Assembly: GCF_002973525.1 (NCBI RefSeq)
Contig: NZ_PVEN01000001.1
Location: forward strand, 310,001 to 374,000
DNA length: 64,000 nucleotides
Source of the DNA: Paraburkholderia sp. BL21I4N1
GTDB taxonomy: Bacteria; Pseudomonadota; Gammaproteobacteria; Burkholderiales; Burkholderiaceae
Direction of reading: 5' to 3'
Position numbers and translations under genes: made by a program. The notes below the pieces were generated by a model that did no database searches, was not told where the DNA came from, and saw nothing but the letters and a program-made list of their open reading frames with translations. Below, piece after piece: positions 41,428-50,538 of this stretch; the stretch's first letter is position 1, and each line of letters begins with the position of its first letter.

Positions 41428-42318
41428 ATGCACACGCTCGACTACCTCCAACCCTTCTCACCTGCAACTACATTGATCGCGCGTGCTGCGTGTGCTGCGC
41501 AGAACGACGCGGACGATTCGCGTGATGCGTCGTCGGGTCTGAGTGAACTCGAAAGCCGCGTTCGCGATGGACTCCGCGCGGGCGAGTTTCATCTCGTGTA
41601 TCAGGGGGCTTATCGTGCGCCGGGTGTCGCGAGTGCCACGAGCGGCACGCCGGCGCGTCTCGAAGCGCAGGTGCGTTGGACACATCCCGATTACGGTTTG
41701 CTGCTTCCGGGCATCTTCATGATGCCGCTCGACCATCCGCAGCTCGCGCTAGACATGGCGCGCTTCGTGGTGGACGGCGTATGCCGTGAATTGCGCGACT
41801 GTCTCGCCGCGCGGCTGCCGCTGAGGCCGGTTGCGATCACGGTGCCCGCACAAGTGGCGATACTCGGTTCGTTCGCGGAAGATCTCGTGCGTGTCGCGGC
41901 GTTATATGACGTGCCCGCGCATCTGCTCGATATCGAAGTGGCCGATAGCGCCGAGGCCGCAAAACTCCTGTCGTTGCGCACGCTGACCGCCGGTCTGCGC
42001 GACGCGGGCGCCGGCATTTCGCTGGGCAAGTGGGGCAACGGCGCGTCGTCGTTGGCGCTGCTCGGTACGCTCGACGTCGACACCATTACCCTTGCACGCG
42101 ATTTGATGGCCACCGTGCCGCGCGATTCACGCGCGAACGTGGTGATGACCGCGCTGATGGATCTGCTCCATGCACTCGACGTACAGGTGGTCGTGAACGG
42201 CGTCGATACCGACGCGCAACTGCAGTGGTTGAAGCGCTGGCCGCAAGCCTTGTTGCAAGGGTCGCTGTTCTCGCGGCCGCAAGCGGGTTTGGCCAGTGTG
42301 CTAACGCGACGGTTGTGA
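41428..42318 (+). CDS. degenerate EAL-domain protein, probably non-catalytic
   Basis: This 296-residue protein keeps the overall EAL fold pattern (FHLVYQGAYRA, LEAQVRWTHPDYGLLLPGIFM, and QGSLFSRP near the end). It has lost key residues for cyclic-di-GMP hydrolysis: EAL reads EAQ (E79), the metal-binding DDFG loop is replaced by GKWGNG, and the lysine of the IKID segment is absent. It should therefore not cleave cyclic-di-GMP but could bind it or a partner protein, as known for other inactive EAL proteins. It stands alone with a possible sigma-54 promoter. Confidence 0.78.
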   Translation: MHTLDYLQPFSPATTLIARAACAAQNDADDSRDASSGLSELESRVRDGLRAGEFHLVYQGAYRAPGVASATSGTPARLEAQVRWTHPDYGLLLPGIFMMPLDHPQLALDMARFVVDGVCRELRDCLAARLPLRPVAITVPAQVAILGSFAEDLVRVAALYDVPAHLLDIEVADSAEAAKLLSLRTLTAGLRDAGAGISLGKWGNGASSLALLGTLDVDTITLARDLMATVPRDSRANVVMTALMDLLHALDVQVVVNGVDTDAQLQWLKRWPQALLQGSLFSRPQAGLASVLTRRL

Positions 42319-42384
42319 AATAGTGCGCCGGTCGATATCGACCGGCGTTCGCGGTGCGTCGCGCTGCGTGCCGATATCCCGTTC

Positions 42385-43653
42385 CTAGTGGAACGCACGG
42401 GACAGTCTCGCGAACAATCCATTCCTGGCGATCCATTCGGCGTAAGCCCGGTAGTCGGGATCGTTCATCAGGTGTCGCTCTTCGGTCTTCGCGCGCAGGA
42501 AATACAGCATGTTGACCGCTGCGAGCGCGAAGCAATGCGTAAGCGCGACCCGCCAGCCCAACGGTTCGATGAACGGCACCGCGACCATCCAGTACGACAG
42601 ATTCTTCGCAATGTAGGCAGGATGTTTGGTGAACCGGTAAGGCCCGGATGTCACGATGCCGCGGTTGGTCAGGTTCGAAAACCGCAAGCCGAATGAGATC
42701 GTGGCGAGCGCGTAGCACGTCAGCAACGCAATGATGACGGTGCCCCAGATCACTCGCAGTACCGGCACTGAAATGAGCCAGTTGTCCCAGAACATCGAGC
42801 CTTCGTAATGGAGGTACTGGTTCGAGATCAGCGACCAGAACGGCTGATAGCAGATCAATGCGACGAGCCAGCCGAGCGCGGTCGGTTCCGCGCTGCGCAC
42901 GTGACTGTCGAGTATGCGCAGCGTGCACAGGTAGCCCACCGTGCCGAACATCAGATCCATCGCGAACGACAGGTCGTACATAAAGCGGAATGTCGCCAGC
43001 GAGAAGGGCGCGTTCAGCGCGATCGTCAGCGATGCGTTGAGGTTGTCCGCGTTGGTGGACAGGTAGACGATCATCAGCGGCAGGAAGAATGCCTTCACCA
43101 TCCAGCCGGCCAGCATTTCGCGCACCGGGCGCCAATTCGCCGGACGCTCGCCGCGAAACAACAGACGCGCCCACAGCAGATAAGCGTCGTCGGTATCGCG
43201 CTGATGGCGGTCCATCCACGCGAAGTAAAACGGCGCGACGACGACAACATACGGCGCGAGTGTGCGGATCAGCGACCAGAACGGGTTGTAGAACGCGCCG
43301 TGATATTCGGGCAGCAGCCAGTAGAGCATGCCGATGCCCGCGTAGACCGAGGTGAGCGCGGCCAGACGCGCCGTCACTCGCGCGAGACTCAGCGGCCGCA
43401 CCGCTCGGCTCGTCAGGCCGGCGCTCGGGCGTAGATAGACGCGGGCGACGAACAGTTCGTAGGTGGCAATGGTCGCGATGATCGCCAGACAGGCGACGGT
43501 GCTGCGAGCCGCGCCGTCGAGCGCGGTGCTGTCGCGCAGGAGCCAGAGCGTGCCCAGGCCGGCGGCGATGCCTAGCAGGCCGACGGAGAAGGGCGTCGCG
43601 GTTTGCGGCCGGGTGTCGCGGACGTGCGCTACGGTATCGAAGGTTGAGTTCAT
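42385..43653 (-). CDS. multi-helix membrane protein with ICMT-like methyltransferase C-terminus
   Basis: This 422-residue protein has about ten predicted helices. Its C-terminus matches the isoprenylcysteine carboxyl-methyltransferase/PEMT pattern: GIVTSGPYRFTKHPAYIAK, then a helix pair, then RAKTEERHLMNDPDYRAYAEW. The family methylates lipids or prenylated substrates at membranes. It is about twice the usual length, with an extra N-terminal half of membrane helices. A GAGGA site precedes ATG 43653. No partner gene is evident; the neighbouring collagen-like gene is probably separately transcribed. Confidence 0.72.
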   Translation of the reverse strand: MNSTFDTVAHVRDTRPQTATPFSVGLLGIAAGLGTLWLLRDSTALDGAARSTVACLAIIATIATYELFVARVYLRPSAGLTSRAVRPLSLARVTARLAALTSVYAGIGMLYWLLPEYHGAFYNPFWSLIRTLAPYVVVVAPFYFAWMDRHQRDTDDAYLLWARLLFRGERPANWRPVREMLAGWMVKAFFLPLMIVYLSTNADNLNASLTIALNAPFSLATFRFMYDLSFAMDLMFGTVGYLCTLRILDSHVRSAEPTALGWLVALICYQPFWSLISNQYLHYEGSMFWDNWLISVPVLRVIWGTVIIALLTCYALATISFGLRFSNLTNRGIVTSGPYRFTKHPAYIAKNLSYWMVAVPFIEPLGWRVALTHCFALAAVNMLYFLRAKTEERHLMNDPDYRAYAEWIARNGLFARLSRAFH

Positions 43654-43679
43654 GTCATCCTCGTAGTCATGACAACAAG

Positions 43680-43716
43680 GGCGGCCGGGTTGTTGGTTTT
43701 TTGAGGCCCGGCCGCC
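43680..43716 (-). terminator. hairpin downstream of the collagen-like gene
   Basis: GGCGGCCGGG and CCCGGCCGCC form a perfect 10-bp stem with a 17-nt loop, 18 bp after the collagen-like gene stop on its strand. It probably ends that transcript before the ICMT-like gene. Confidence 0.55.
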
Positions 43717-43733
43717 ACGCCTTAAGCGGTGAT

Positions 43734-46016
43734 CTACTTGCCTGCCGCGACGCCGCCGAGCAATCCGCCGACCAGGTTGGTCACTGGCGCAAGCGGGTTC
43801 TTGCTGGCCGAACCGCTGCCGCCCGAACCGCTGGCCGAACCGCCTGTGAGGCCGCCGAGCAGTCCCGTCACGGGATTGGTAGCGGCACCGCCTTGCGACG
43901 CGCTGACGCCGCCCGTCACGCTGACCGTCAACGAGCCGACGAGGCTAACGACCGGCGTGAGCGGACCACCCGCGCCGGCACTGCCGCCGAGCGATCCGAC
44001 CTTGCCGAGCAGACCCGTGATCGGCGCCAACAGACCGCCGGCACCGCCCGCGCCGCCTGAACCGCCGACACCGCCAAGTGATCCCAGGTTGCCGATCAAC
44101 CCCGTCAACGGCGGAATCGAGATCGATCCACCGCCCGCACCGCCGAGTCCACCGAGCGGCCCGAGCAGACCCGTGATCGGTGCGAGCGGATTGGTGGTCG
44201 CGCCGGTGAACAGGCCGCCCGTGCTCGTGACGGTTTTGCCCAGTTGGCTCACTACGCCGCCGATGTCCTTCCCGACCTGATCGCCAGTCGCGCCCGACAC
44301 CTTGATGCCGGCTGCGTCGAGTCCGTTGCCTAGCGTGCTGAGCAGGTTGTTGAGCGGAGAGCCGAGACCGGTGGCGTTGCCGAGCGTCTGCGTCGTGTTC
44401 GAGACGGTCAGCGTGATCGGATTGATCGCGGAGCTGAGTTGCGTCTCGAGTTGCTGAACGGGCGCGCTGGAAAGCGCGGTGTTCAATCCCGAGCCGACGG
44501 ATGTGACGCCTTTGCCCACATCGCCGACGACGCCGCCAAGCGCGGACGTCACCGGAGCGAGCGGCGACAGTGGACCGCTGCCGAGACTCGACACCACGCC
44601 GCCGACCGCGGTCACCGCAGCGCCGGTGTTGGAGACCACGCCGGAGGTAGAGGTGAGCGTCGGGCCGAGCGGATTGGCGGCGCTGCCTACCGTGCCGAGA
44701 CCTGCGGCTGTGCCGTTGCCGAGCACCTTCACGCCGTTGCCGAGATCGGTGAGGGCGTTGCCGAGATTGGTTGTGGTTCCGCTGTCGACACCGGGGATCG
44801 ATGTGCCGGTGACCTTGCTGCCTGTATCGGCGACGGTCGTGCCCACGGCGGTGATCAGGTTGCCGCCTTGGGTGATGATGTTGCCGAGCGGGGTGGAGGA
44901 GGTGCCCGAGGTGCCCGAGGTGCCCGAAGTACCCGAAGTACCCGAAGTACCCGAAGTACCCGAAGTACCCGAAGTACCCGAAGTACCCGAAGTACCCGAG
45001 GTGCCGGAAGTACCCGAGGTGCCCGAAGTACCCGAAGTACCCGAAGTACCCGAAGTACCCGAAGTACCCGAAGTACCCGAGGTGCCGGAAGTACCCGAGG
45101 TGCCGGAAGTACCCGAGGTGCCGGAAGTACCCGAGGTGCCGGAAGTACCCGAGGTGCCGGAAGTACCCGAAGTACCCGAAGTGCCGGAAGTACCCGAGGT
45201 GCCGGAAGTACCCGAGGTGCCGGAAGTACCCGAGGTGCCGGAAGTACCCGAGGTGCCCGAAGTACCCGAGGTGCCCGAGGTGCCCGAGGTGCCCGAGGTG
45301 CCCGAAGTACCCGATGTGCCTGATGTACCCGAAGTGCCCGATGTACCCGAGGTGCCCGATGTACCCGAGGTGCCCGAAGTGCCCGAAGTGCCCGAAGTGC
45401 CCGAAGTGCCCGAAGTACCCGAAGTGCCTGAGGTGCCTGAGGTGCCTGAGGTGCCTGAGGTGCCCGAAGTGCCCGAAGTGCCCGAAGTGCCCGAAGTGCC
45501 CGAAGTGCCCGAAGTGCCCGAAGTACCCGAAGTACCCGAAGTACCCGAGGTGCCCGAGGTGCCCGAAGTACCCGAGGTGCCCGAAGTACCCGAGGTGCCC
45601 GAAGTGCCCGAAGTACCCGAAGTACCCGAGGTGCCCGAAGTACCCGAGGTGCCCGAAGTACCCGAGGTGCCCGAAGTACCCGAAGTACCCGAAGTGCCCG
45701 AAGTACCCGAAGTACCCGAAGTACCCGAAGTACCCGAAGTACCCGAAGTACCCGAAGTACCCGAAGTACCCGAAGTACCCGAAGTACCCGAAGTACCCGA
45801 AGTACCCGAAGTACCCGAAGTACCCGAAGTACCCGAGCTCCCCCCTGACGTCCCCGAAGTCCCGCCTCCGGAAGTCCCACTTCCTGAAGTCCCCCCCAAC
45901 CCACCGCCGCCTAGCCCGCTAGTACCGCCGGGGCTAATCGTCGATCCACAACCATAGAGGGCGAGTAATGTTGACGTCGCGACAGCGATGGCTGTCCGAC
46001 CGGCGAATTTGCGCAT
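43734..46016 (-). CDS. collagen-like (Gly-Thr-Ser)n surface protein
   Basis: This 760-residue exported protein begins MRKFAGRTAIAVATSTLLALYGCGS, a signal with a possible but atypical lipobox (YGC). A Gly-rich start leads to an unbroken run of Gly-Thr-Ser triplets (about residues 60-375), the Gly-X-Y pattern of bacterial collagen-like stalks. Absence of proline means any triple helix would rely on threonine contacts. The C-terminal 380 residues are hydrophobic, Gly/Leu/Val-rich, with repeated blocks such as NPLAPVTGLLG and VTSVGSGL, and could form a membrane- or surface-bound head. Related Burkholderia proteins are annotated as collagen-like repeat proteins. A sigma-54-like promoter lies 40-55 bp upstream, with GGGGA before the ATG. 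A surface or matrix role is inferred. Confidence 0.82.
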   Translation of the reverse strand: MRKFAGRTAIAVATSTLLALYGCGSTISPGGTSGLGGGGLGGTSGSGTSGGGTSGTSGGSSGTSGTSGTSGTSGTSGTSGTSGTSGTSGTSGTSGTSGTSGTSGTSGTSGTSGTSGTSGTSGTSGTSGTSGTSGTSGTSGTSGTSGTSGTSGTSGTSGTSGTSGTSGTSGTSGTSGTSGTSGTSGTSGTSGTSGTSGTSGTSGTSGTSGTSGTSGTSGTSGTSGTSGTSGTSGTSGTSGTSGTSGTSGTSGTSGTSGTSGTSGTSGTSGTSGTSGTSGTSGTSGTSGTSGTSGTSGTSGTSGTSGTSGTSGTSGTSGTSGTSGTSGTSGTSGTSGTSGTSGTSGTSGTSGTSGTSGTSGTSGTSGTSGTSGTSSTPLGNIITQGGNLITAVGTTVADTGSKVTGTSIPGVDSGTTTNLGNALTDLGNGVKVLGNGTAAGLGTVGSAANPLGPTLTSTSGVVSNTGAAVTAVGGVVSSLGSGPLSPLAPVTSALGGVVGDVGKGVTSVGSGLNTALSSAPVQQLETQLSSAINPITLTVSNTTQTLGNATGLGSPLNNLLSTLGNGLDAAGIKVSGATGDQVGKDIGGVVSQLGKTVTSTGGLFTGATTNPLAPITGLLGPLGGLGGAGGGSISIPPLTGLIGNLGSLGGVGGSGGAGGAGGLLAPITGLLGKVGSLGGSAGAGGPLTPVVSLVGSLTVSVTGGVSASQGGAATNPVTGLLGGLTGGSASGSGGSGSASKNPLAPVTNLVGGLLGGVAAGK
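44899..45834. repeat. 104 head-to-tail 9-bp repeats in the collagen-like gene
   Basis: The plus strand shows units of the form GA(A/G)GT(A/G)CCC without interruption: 936 bp is exactly 104 units, so the frame is never broken. Subfamilies are visible. Long runs of GAAGTACCC flank a central block of an 18-bp higher-order unit (GAGGTGCCG+GAAGTACCC, about 45000-45260) and blocks with GATGTACCC and GAGGTGCCT. The pattern implies expansion by slippage or unequal recombination, so length probably varies between strains. Confidence 0.95.
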
Positions 46017-46053
46017 GATGTCCCCGTTGAGCTACTAATGGTGGAGTCATCAA

Positions 46054-46069
46054 TGCAAGTTGCACGCCA
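46054..46069 (-). promoter_or_regulatory. sigma-54-like promoter for the collagen-like gene
   Basis: On the minus strand TGGCGT-GCAAC-TTGCA has a perfect -12 TTGCA, four of six bases at -24 and the exact 12-bp GG-GC spacing. The start would be near 46042, 26 nt before the ATG at 46016. The rest of 46017-46321 holds no gene that I can support. Confidence 0.6.
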
Positions 46070-46321
46070 ATTGTGGCTTATGGCTCGATCGGTCGAATTC
46101 AATAAAAAATGATCGTCAGTGCCACCAAAAATCAGAATTTACTTCGACAAAAACGCAATTTCACCCTTGTTGGCAAGGCCATGTTCCGATGCGTGCTACG
46201 TAACGTCCCGAGCCGCCGTAACGGAGCGAAGCCACCCAAACGACCGAAGCGGACTCACACCACCTGGCCGTCAACCGAGTAGCTCCATCGCCGCACCGTC
46301 AACCACGCCGCAACCACCCGC

Positions 46322-47485
46322 TTAAAACGCAGCCGCATAAATCGCCAGCGCATCGGCCTCGCTGACCGGCCGCGGGTTGTTCACCAGCAGCCGCGTCTGC
46401 AACATCGCATCGCTCGCCATCCGCTCCAACCCGCTGATCTCGATGCCGACGTCGCGCAGTCGCGCCGGAATCGCAGTCGCCGCGATCATCTGTTCGAGCC
46501 GCTGGATCAGCGCCTGAGTTTTGCTCTCGTCACTACCCGTCACGCCGGGCACGACGACATCGGCAAGCTCCGCATACAGCGGCGCCGCAGCCGCGGCATT
46601 GAAGCGCAACACGTGCGGCAACACGAGCGCATTCGAAAGCCCATGCGGCACGTGATAAATACCGCCAATCGGATAAGCCAGCGCATGCACCGCGGCGACC
46701 GGCGCGTTGGCGAACGCCTGACCCGCGAAGGTCGCACCCAGCAGCATCGCCTCGCGGGCCTGTCGGTTGTGGCCGTCCTCGCAGGCGGGCAGCAGATTAC
46801 GCGACAGCAGATCCAGCGCTTTTACCGCGAGCAGATCGGAAACCGGATTCTTCAGATGCGCGGACGTGTATGCCTCGATGGCATGCACCATCGCATCGAC
46901 ACCGGTGGCCGCCGTCGCCGCGACGGGCAGCCCGAGCGTGAGTTCCGCGTCGAGAATCGCCAGATCCGCGATCAGTTGCGGCGCGACCACGCCCATTTTT
47001 TTCGCCTCGCCGACCGTCACGATCGACACGGCGGTGACCTCCGATCCGGTGCCTGCGGTCGTCGGCATCTGAACGAGCGGCAGGCGCGACGCGGTGACCT
47101 TGTTGACGCCGTACATCTCGCTGAGCTCCTGCTGCCGTTGCGGCGCCAGCACGGCGATCAGTTTCGCCACGTCCATCGACGATCCACCGCCGAGCCCCAG
47201 CACGAGTTCGGCGCCGGCCATCCGGGCCCGCGACGTCGCTTCGAGCACGATGTGTTCGGGTGGATCGGCGATCACGTCGTGGATCACGGTGGCGTCCCAG
47301 CCGTGCGCGGCGAGATCGGCCAGCGCCGGATCCAGCAACCCGCTCGCGTGAAGAAACCCGTCCGTCACCACGCACACGCGCGTCAGCGCAGGAAATTGCG
47401 CGCGCAACAAAGCGCCGAGGCGGCGCGCCGCACCGTACTCGACGACGAGCGTCGGCACGGTTTGAAAACGGAAGGCGTTCGTCAT
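46322..47485 (-). CDS. iron-containing alcohol dehydrogenase
   Basis: This 387-residue enzyme belongs to the group III (Fe-ADH) family, with cofactor segment LGLGGGSSMDVAKLIA, VQMPTTAGTGSEVT and the metal-binding histidines in AMVHAIEAY and YHVPHGLSNALVLPH. It should oxidise an alcohol or reduce an aldehyde or maleylacetate with NAD(P). ATG 47485 overlaps the monooxygenase stop (ATGA) and has a GGAG site; the open frame upstream belongs to other frames. Coupling with the monooxygenase suggests degradation of an aromatic or quinol compound, which is inference. Confidence 0.87.
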   Translation of the reverse strand: MTNAFRFQTVPTLVVEYGAARRLGALLRAQFPALTRVCVVTDGFLHASGLLDPALADLAAHGWDATVIHDVIADPPEHIVLEATSRARMAGAELVLGLGGGSSMDVAKLIAVLAPQRQQELSEMYGVNKVTASRLPLVQMPTTAGTGSEVTAVSIVTVGEAKKMGVVAPQLIADLAILDAELTLGLPVAATAATGVDAMVHAIEAYTSAHLKNPVSDLLAVKALDLLSRNLLPACEDGHNRQAREAMLLGATFAGQAFANAPVAAVHALAYPIGGIYHVPHGLSNALVLPHVLRFNAAAAAPLYAELADVVVPGVTGSDESKTQALIQRLEQMIAATAIPARLRDVGIEISGLERMASDAMLQTRLLVNNPRPVSEADALAIYAAAF

Positions 47486-47790
47486 GCCGTGTCTCCTGGC
47501 ACCATGTGACTCGACACCTCGCGCCGATCGAGCAGCGGAATGATGGTGCCGAAGCCAAGGCGCTGAAAGTGTTCGGTTTCGCGATGGATAGCGAGACCAT
47601 CGGCGTCGCTGTACTGCTCCAGGATCACGAAGTGGTCCGGATTCAGCGGCGAGCGGAAAAATTCGTAGTAGAGATTTTTGGGCTCGGCGCGGGTGGCTGC
47701 GGCGAGTTCCGTCAGCGGCGCGATCAGCGCATCGCCGTTGCCGGGTCTGGCGAAATAATGGGCGATCACCTGCAGATAAGCATGGGCCAT
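47482..47790 (-). CDS. antibiotic biosynthesis monooxygenase (ABM/YgiN-like) domain protein
   Basis: This 102-residue protein has the ferredoxin-like ABM fold: VIAHYFARPGNGDALIAPL, EPKNLYYEFFRSPLNPDHFVILEQY and HRETEHFQRLGFGTI. Members include quinol monooxygenases acting without cofactors and small dimeric enzymes of aromatic breakdown. ATG 47790 follows GGAG. It is translationally coupled to the Fe-alcohol dehydrogenase by a 4-bp overlap, so the two probably act in one short pathway. Confidence 0.85.
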   Translation of the reverse strand: MAHAYLQVIAHYFARPGNGDALIAPLTELAAATRAEPKNLYYEFFRSPLNPDHFVILEQYSDADGLAIHRETEHFQRLGFGTIIPLLDRREVSSHMVPGDTA

Positions 47791-47984
47791 CGAACGACTC
47801 CAGCAAGGTGGTAGGTCAACGCGCGCCGGGCGCGGCGCGAGCTTGGGCATACGCATCCGTTTTACCAGATTCGGATCGTTTTGCTCACGAGGCTCGACGC
47901 GACGGGGCCGCCGTCGCGCATCGCGACGAACCTCGACTCGGCCCTGCGGCGAACGATCGCACCTTGAAGCGCATTCAAAATGTA

Positions 47985-48001
47985 TATTGAGAATCATTCG
48001 C
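47985..48001. promoter_or_regulatory. Fur-box-like site before the ECF sigma gene
   Basis: TATTGAGAATCATTCGC shares the core GA-AATCATT of the Fur consensus and lies about 50 bp before the sigma factor start. It suggests iron-repressed transcription. The match is partial. Confidence 0.55.
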
Positions 48002-48048
48002 GTTTGCGATAAATTGGCGCCCTTCCTTTTAGAAAGCGGAGCGAATGT

Positions 48049-48720
48049 ATGGCTGAGGTGCTCGTCAGGCGGGAGTCTTCGACAGCGATACCTTTGTCGG
48101 CGGGAAGCGCCGGCGTCGCTTGTCCGTCGGGGCCGCAGCGCACGCGTAACCGCAACCGCCCGGTCGATTGGGAGAAGGGCGCGCTGCTCGACGTACTGAT
48201 CGACCACCGGCCGATGCTCGTCGATCTCGCGCTCGGTGTCGTGGGCTGCGCGTGTGTTGCCGAAGACGTGGTGCATGACGTCTTCATCAAGCTCATCGAC
48301 TTCCGCGATCAGGGCGCCGTGCGCCAGCCGCTGGCTTACGTGACCCGTATGGTGCGCAATGCGTCGATCGACGCCTTTCGTCGCCAGAGTCTGGAAGAGA
48401 GTTATCACGCCGACCACGACGATGGTCGGCACGTGGCGTCGCCCGAGCCCTCGCCCGAAGCGACACTGCTCGTGCGCGACACGCTGCGGCACGTCTATAA
48501 CGCGCTAGAACAATTGCCGCCGCGTAGCCGCACGGCATTCGAAATGGTGCGCCTGCACGAGGAAACGCTGCAGAACACGGCCCGCGCACTCGATGTCTCG
48601 CAGACACGGGTTCACCTCATGGTGCGTGACGCCGAACGACATTGCGCCGACAGTCTCGACGCCTGCAATCGCGGCGTGACCGGTCCCGCGTTTTGCAGCG
48701 GGCGCGGGCGTCGGCGCTAG
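48049..48720 (+). CDS. ECF sigma factor, FecI/PvdS-like
   Basis: This 223-residue protein has sigma region 2 (VVGCACVAEDVVHDVFIKLIDF, then RQPLAYVTRMVRNASIDAFRR) and region 4 (LEQLPPRSRTAFEMVRLHEETLQNTARALDVSQTRVHLMV). This is the layout of iron-starvation sigma factors that switch on siderophore genes. The N-terminus is extended by about 45 residues before region 2. GGAG lies 7 bp before ATG 48049. No FecR-type anti-sigma gene is adjacent, as in PvdS/OrbS-type sigmas controlled mainly by Fur. The exporter and TonB receptor nearby are likely targets. Confidence 0.87.
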   Translation: MAEVLVRRESSTAIPLSAGSAGVACPSGPQRTRNRNRPVDWEKGALLDVLIDHRPMLVDLALGVVGCACVAEDVVHDVFIKLIDFRDQGAVRQPLAYVTRMVRNASIDAFRRQSLEESYHADHDDGRHVASPEPSPEATLLVRDTLRHVYNALEQLPPRSRTAFEMVRLHEETLQNTARALDVSQTRVHLMVRDAERHCADSLDACNRGVTGPAFCSGRGRRR

Positions 48721-48747
48721 AAACGCGTCACGCGAACTTCACCTGTC

Positions 48748-50412
48748 CTAACACGAGTCGCACCGAGCGCTTCGTCGTGCGGGGCACTTCTCGTCACGGC
48801 CCAACTTCCTCGACGCGCTTCCCGAGATCACAAAACTCAGCACGGCGAGTATCGCCACGCCGACGCCCCCATACAACATCACCCAGCCGAACCCCTGCAT
48901 CAACGCGTCATGCACGATGCCGCCGGCCGGGTCGGTTCGCGCCAATCCCGGGATACCGGCTCTGACCGCATCGACATTGCCCGCTGCGATTTTTTCCGCG
49001 AGGCTGCCAAGCGACGCCATATCGAGCGCGCCGGGCAGCCGCGTTTTCAGTTCGAACAGAATGCCGCTCACCAGGATCGCACCCATCAACGCGATGTTGA
49101 TCGCGAGCGTAATCATGCGCGCGCTCATGTCGATGCCGGACGCCATCCCCGCGCGCTCGGGCGGGACCGCGGCGGTCGTCGTGTTGGTGACGGGGGTATT
49201 GGTGAGGCCGAGGCCCGCGCCGGCCAGCACGCAGCCTGGCAACAGGGTCCACACGCCAGGATGCGCGACGCCGCTGCCGAGTTTCATCAGCATGAAGCCG
49301 ACGCCGATAGTCAGCAGACCCGCCGGGATTGCAATACCCGAACCGTAGCGCAACGCAAGGCGCTCGCCGAGCGGCGGAAACAGCAGCGTGGGCAGCGTAT
49401 AGGCGAGCAATGCCAGACCGGCGCTCACGCTGTCGTAGCCGAGACCGATCTGGAAGTAGATCGGCAGGTAGATCATGAACGGCCAGAAGCTGAAGTTCAT
49501 GCCCGCCGAGCCCATCAGCGCGCCGGAAAACCGCGGGATCCGGAACACCGAAAAGTCGAACATGGGCCGCGCGCTGAAGCGCTCCGCGCAAAGAAACGCC
49601 ACGAAGGCGAGCGCCGTCGCCGCGAGAACGAAGATCGCGCGCGGACTCGTGAGTCCGAGCTCCGACACCTGCGTGATGAAGTACACCAGACCGAACACCG
49701 CGAGCGACAGCGTGACGATGCCGGCGACATCGAGCGTATGCGCGTGCGGATCGCGCGATTCCCGCACGCCGCCGAACACTAGCATCAACGTAACGACGGC
49801 GAGCACCGCGTGCACCCAGAAGACCCATTGCCAACTCGACACCGCCACGATCATGCCGCCGATGATCGGCCCGAAGCCGAGCCCGATGCCGAAGATGATG
49901 CCCCACGCGCTGAATGCGCGAGCGCGCTCGGGACCGTCGCTGAACTGATGCGACAGCACGGCCACCTGACAGATCAGCATGGCGCCGCCGCTCGCGCCTT
50001 GCAGCAGACGCGCGACGATCAACGTCGGCACGCTTTCCGCGAGTCCGCAGATCAGCGAGGTGACGCCAAACAGCGCGATGCCGACGACGAAAATCCGGCG
50101 CCGTCCGAAGCGGTCCGCCAACGTGCCGGTCGCCATCAGCACGGTCGTGACGGCGAGCGTGTAGGCATTCATGATCCACTGCATGCCTTTGAAGTCGCCG
50201 TGCAGTACCCGTTCGAGCGTCGGCAGGATCACCGGCACGCTGGAGATTTCCAGGCCGAACATCAGCGACGCAAGACAAACCGCGCCGAGCGCCAGCGTGT
50301 TCTTGCGGACCGAAAAAAAGCCGAGGGACCGCACGGCGGCGGGTTCGGCGAATTCGCCAGATTCGAGCGTTGGTTCGTCGGGTCGTGGCGGCGCGTTGGA
50401 ATGTGTGGACAT
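48748..50412 (-). CDS. MFS DHA2-family drug/siderophore exporter
   Basis: This 554-residue transporter has about fourteen helices, as in EmrB/QacA proteins, with the motif GTLADRFGRRRIF after helix 2. Motif C (GIGLGFGPIIGGMI) in helix 5 marks antiporters. It should pump out an amphiphilic compound in exchange for protons. Placed between an iron-type sigma factor and a TonB receptor, it may export a siderophore; simple drug efflux is equally possible. The LysR gene is divergent 126 bp away and may regulate it. Confidence 0.86.
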   Translation of the reverse strand: MSTHSNAPPRPDEPTLESGEFAEPAAVRSLGFFSVRKNTLALGAVCLASLMFGLEISSVPVILPTLERVLHGDFKGMQWIMNAYTLAVTTVLMATGTLADRFGRRRIFVVGIALFGVTSLICGLAESVPTLIVARLLQGASGGAMLICQVAVLSHQFSDGPERARAFSAWGIIFGIGLGFGPIIGGMIVAVSSWQWVFWVHAVLAVVTLMLVFGGVRESRDPHAHTLDVAGIVTLSLAVFGLVYFITQVSELGLTSPRAIFVLAATALAFVAFLCAERFSARPMFDFSVFRIPRFSGALMGSAGMNFSFWPFMIYLPIYFQIGLGYDSVSAGLALLAYTLPTLLFPPLGERLALRYGSGIAIPAGLLTIGVGFMLMKLGSGVAHPGVWTLLPGCVLAGAGLGLTNTPVTNTTTAAVPPERAGMASGIDMSARMITLAINIALMGAILVSGILFELKTRLPGALDMASLGSLAEKIAAGNVDAVRAGIPGLARTDPAGGIVHDALMQGFGWVMLYGGVGVAILAVLSFVISGSASRKLGRDEKCPARRSARCDSC

Positions 50413-50538
50413 GAAATTTCACCTCGATAGTCGGCGGGCGTGGCCACCGTGGAATCGGTAATATAGGGGGAATTCATGTCCCGATTGACACGTTTAAATC
50501 CCAGAACTGCGTCGCATAAGGACCCAATAAGGCAAAAA

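Noticed and set aside
44899..45834. CRISPR-like array
   Set aside because: The units are 9 bp, contiguous and in frame with no spacers; this is a coding tandem repeat.
44479..45957. Plus-strand 492-residue (Val-Pro-Glu)n frame
   Set aside because: It is the complement of the Gly-Thr-Ser repeat; 9-bp repeats open several frames. It has no signal peptide and no convincing start, while the minus frame has both a signal and a promoter.
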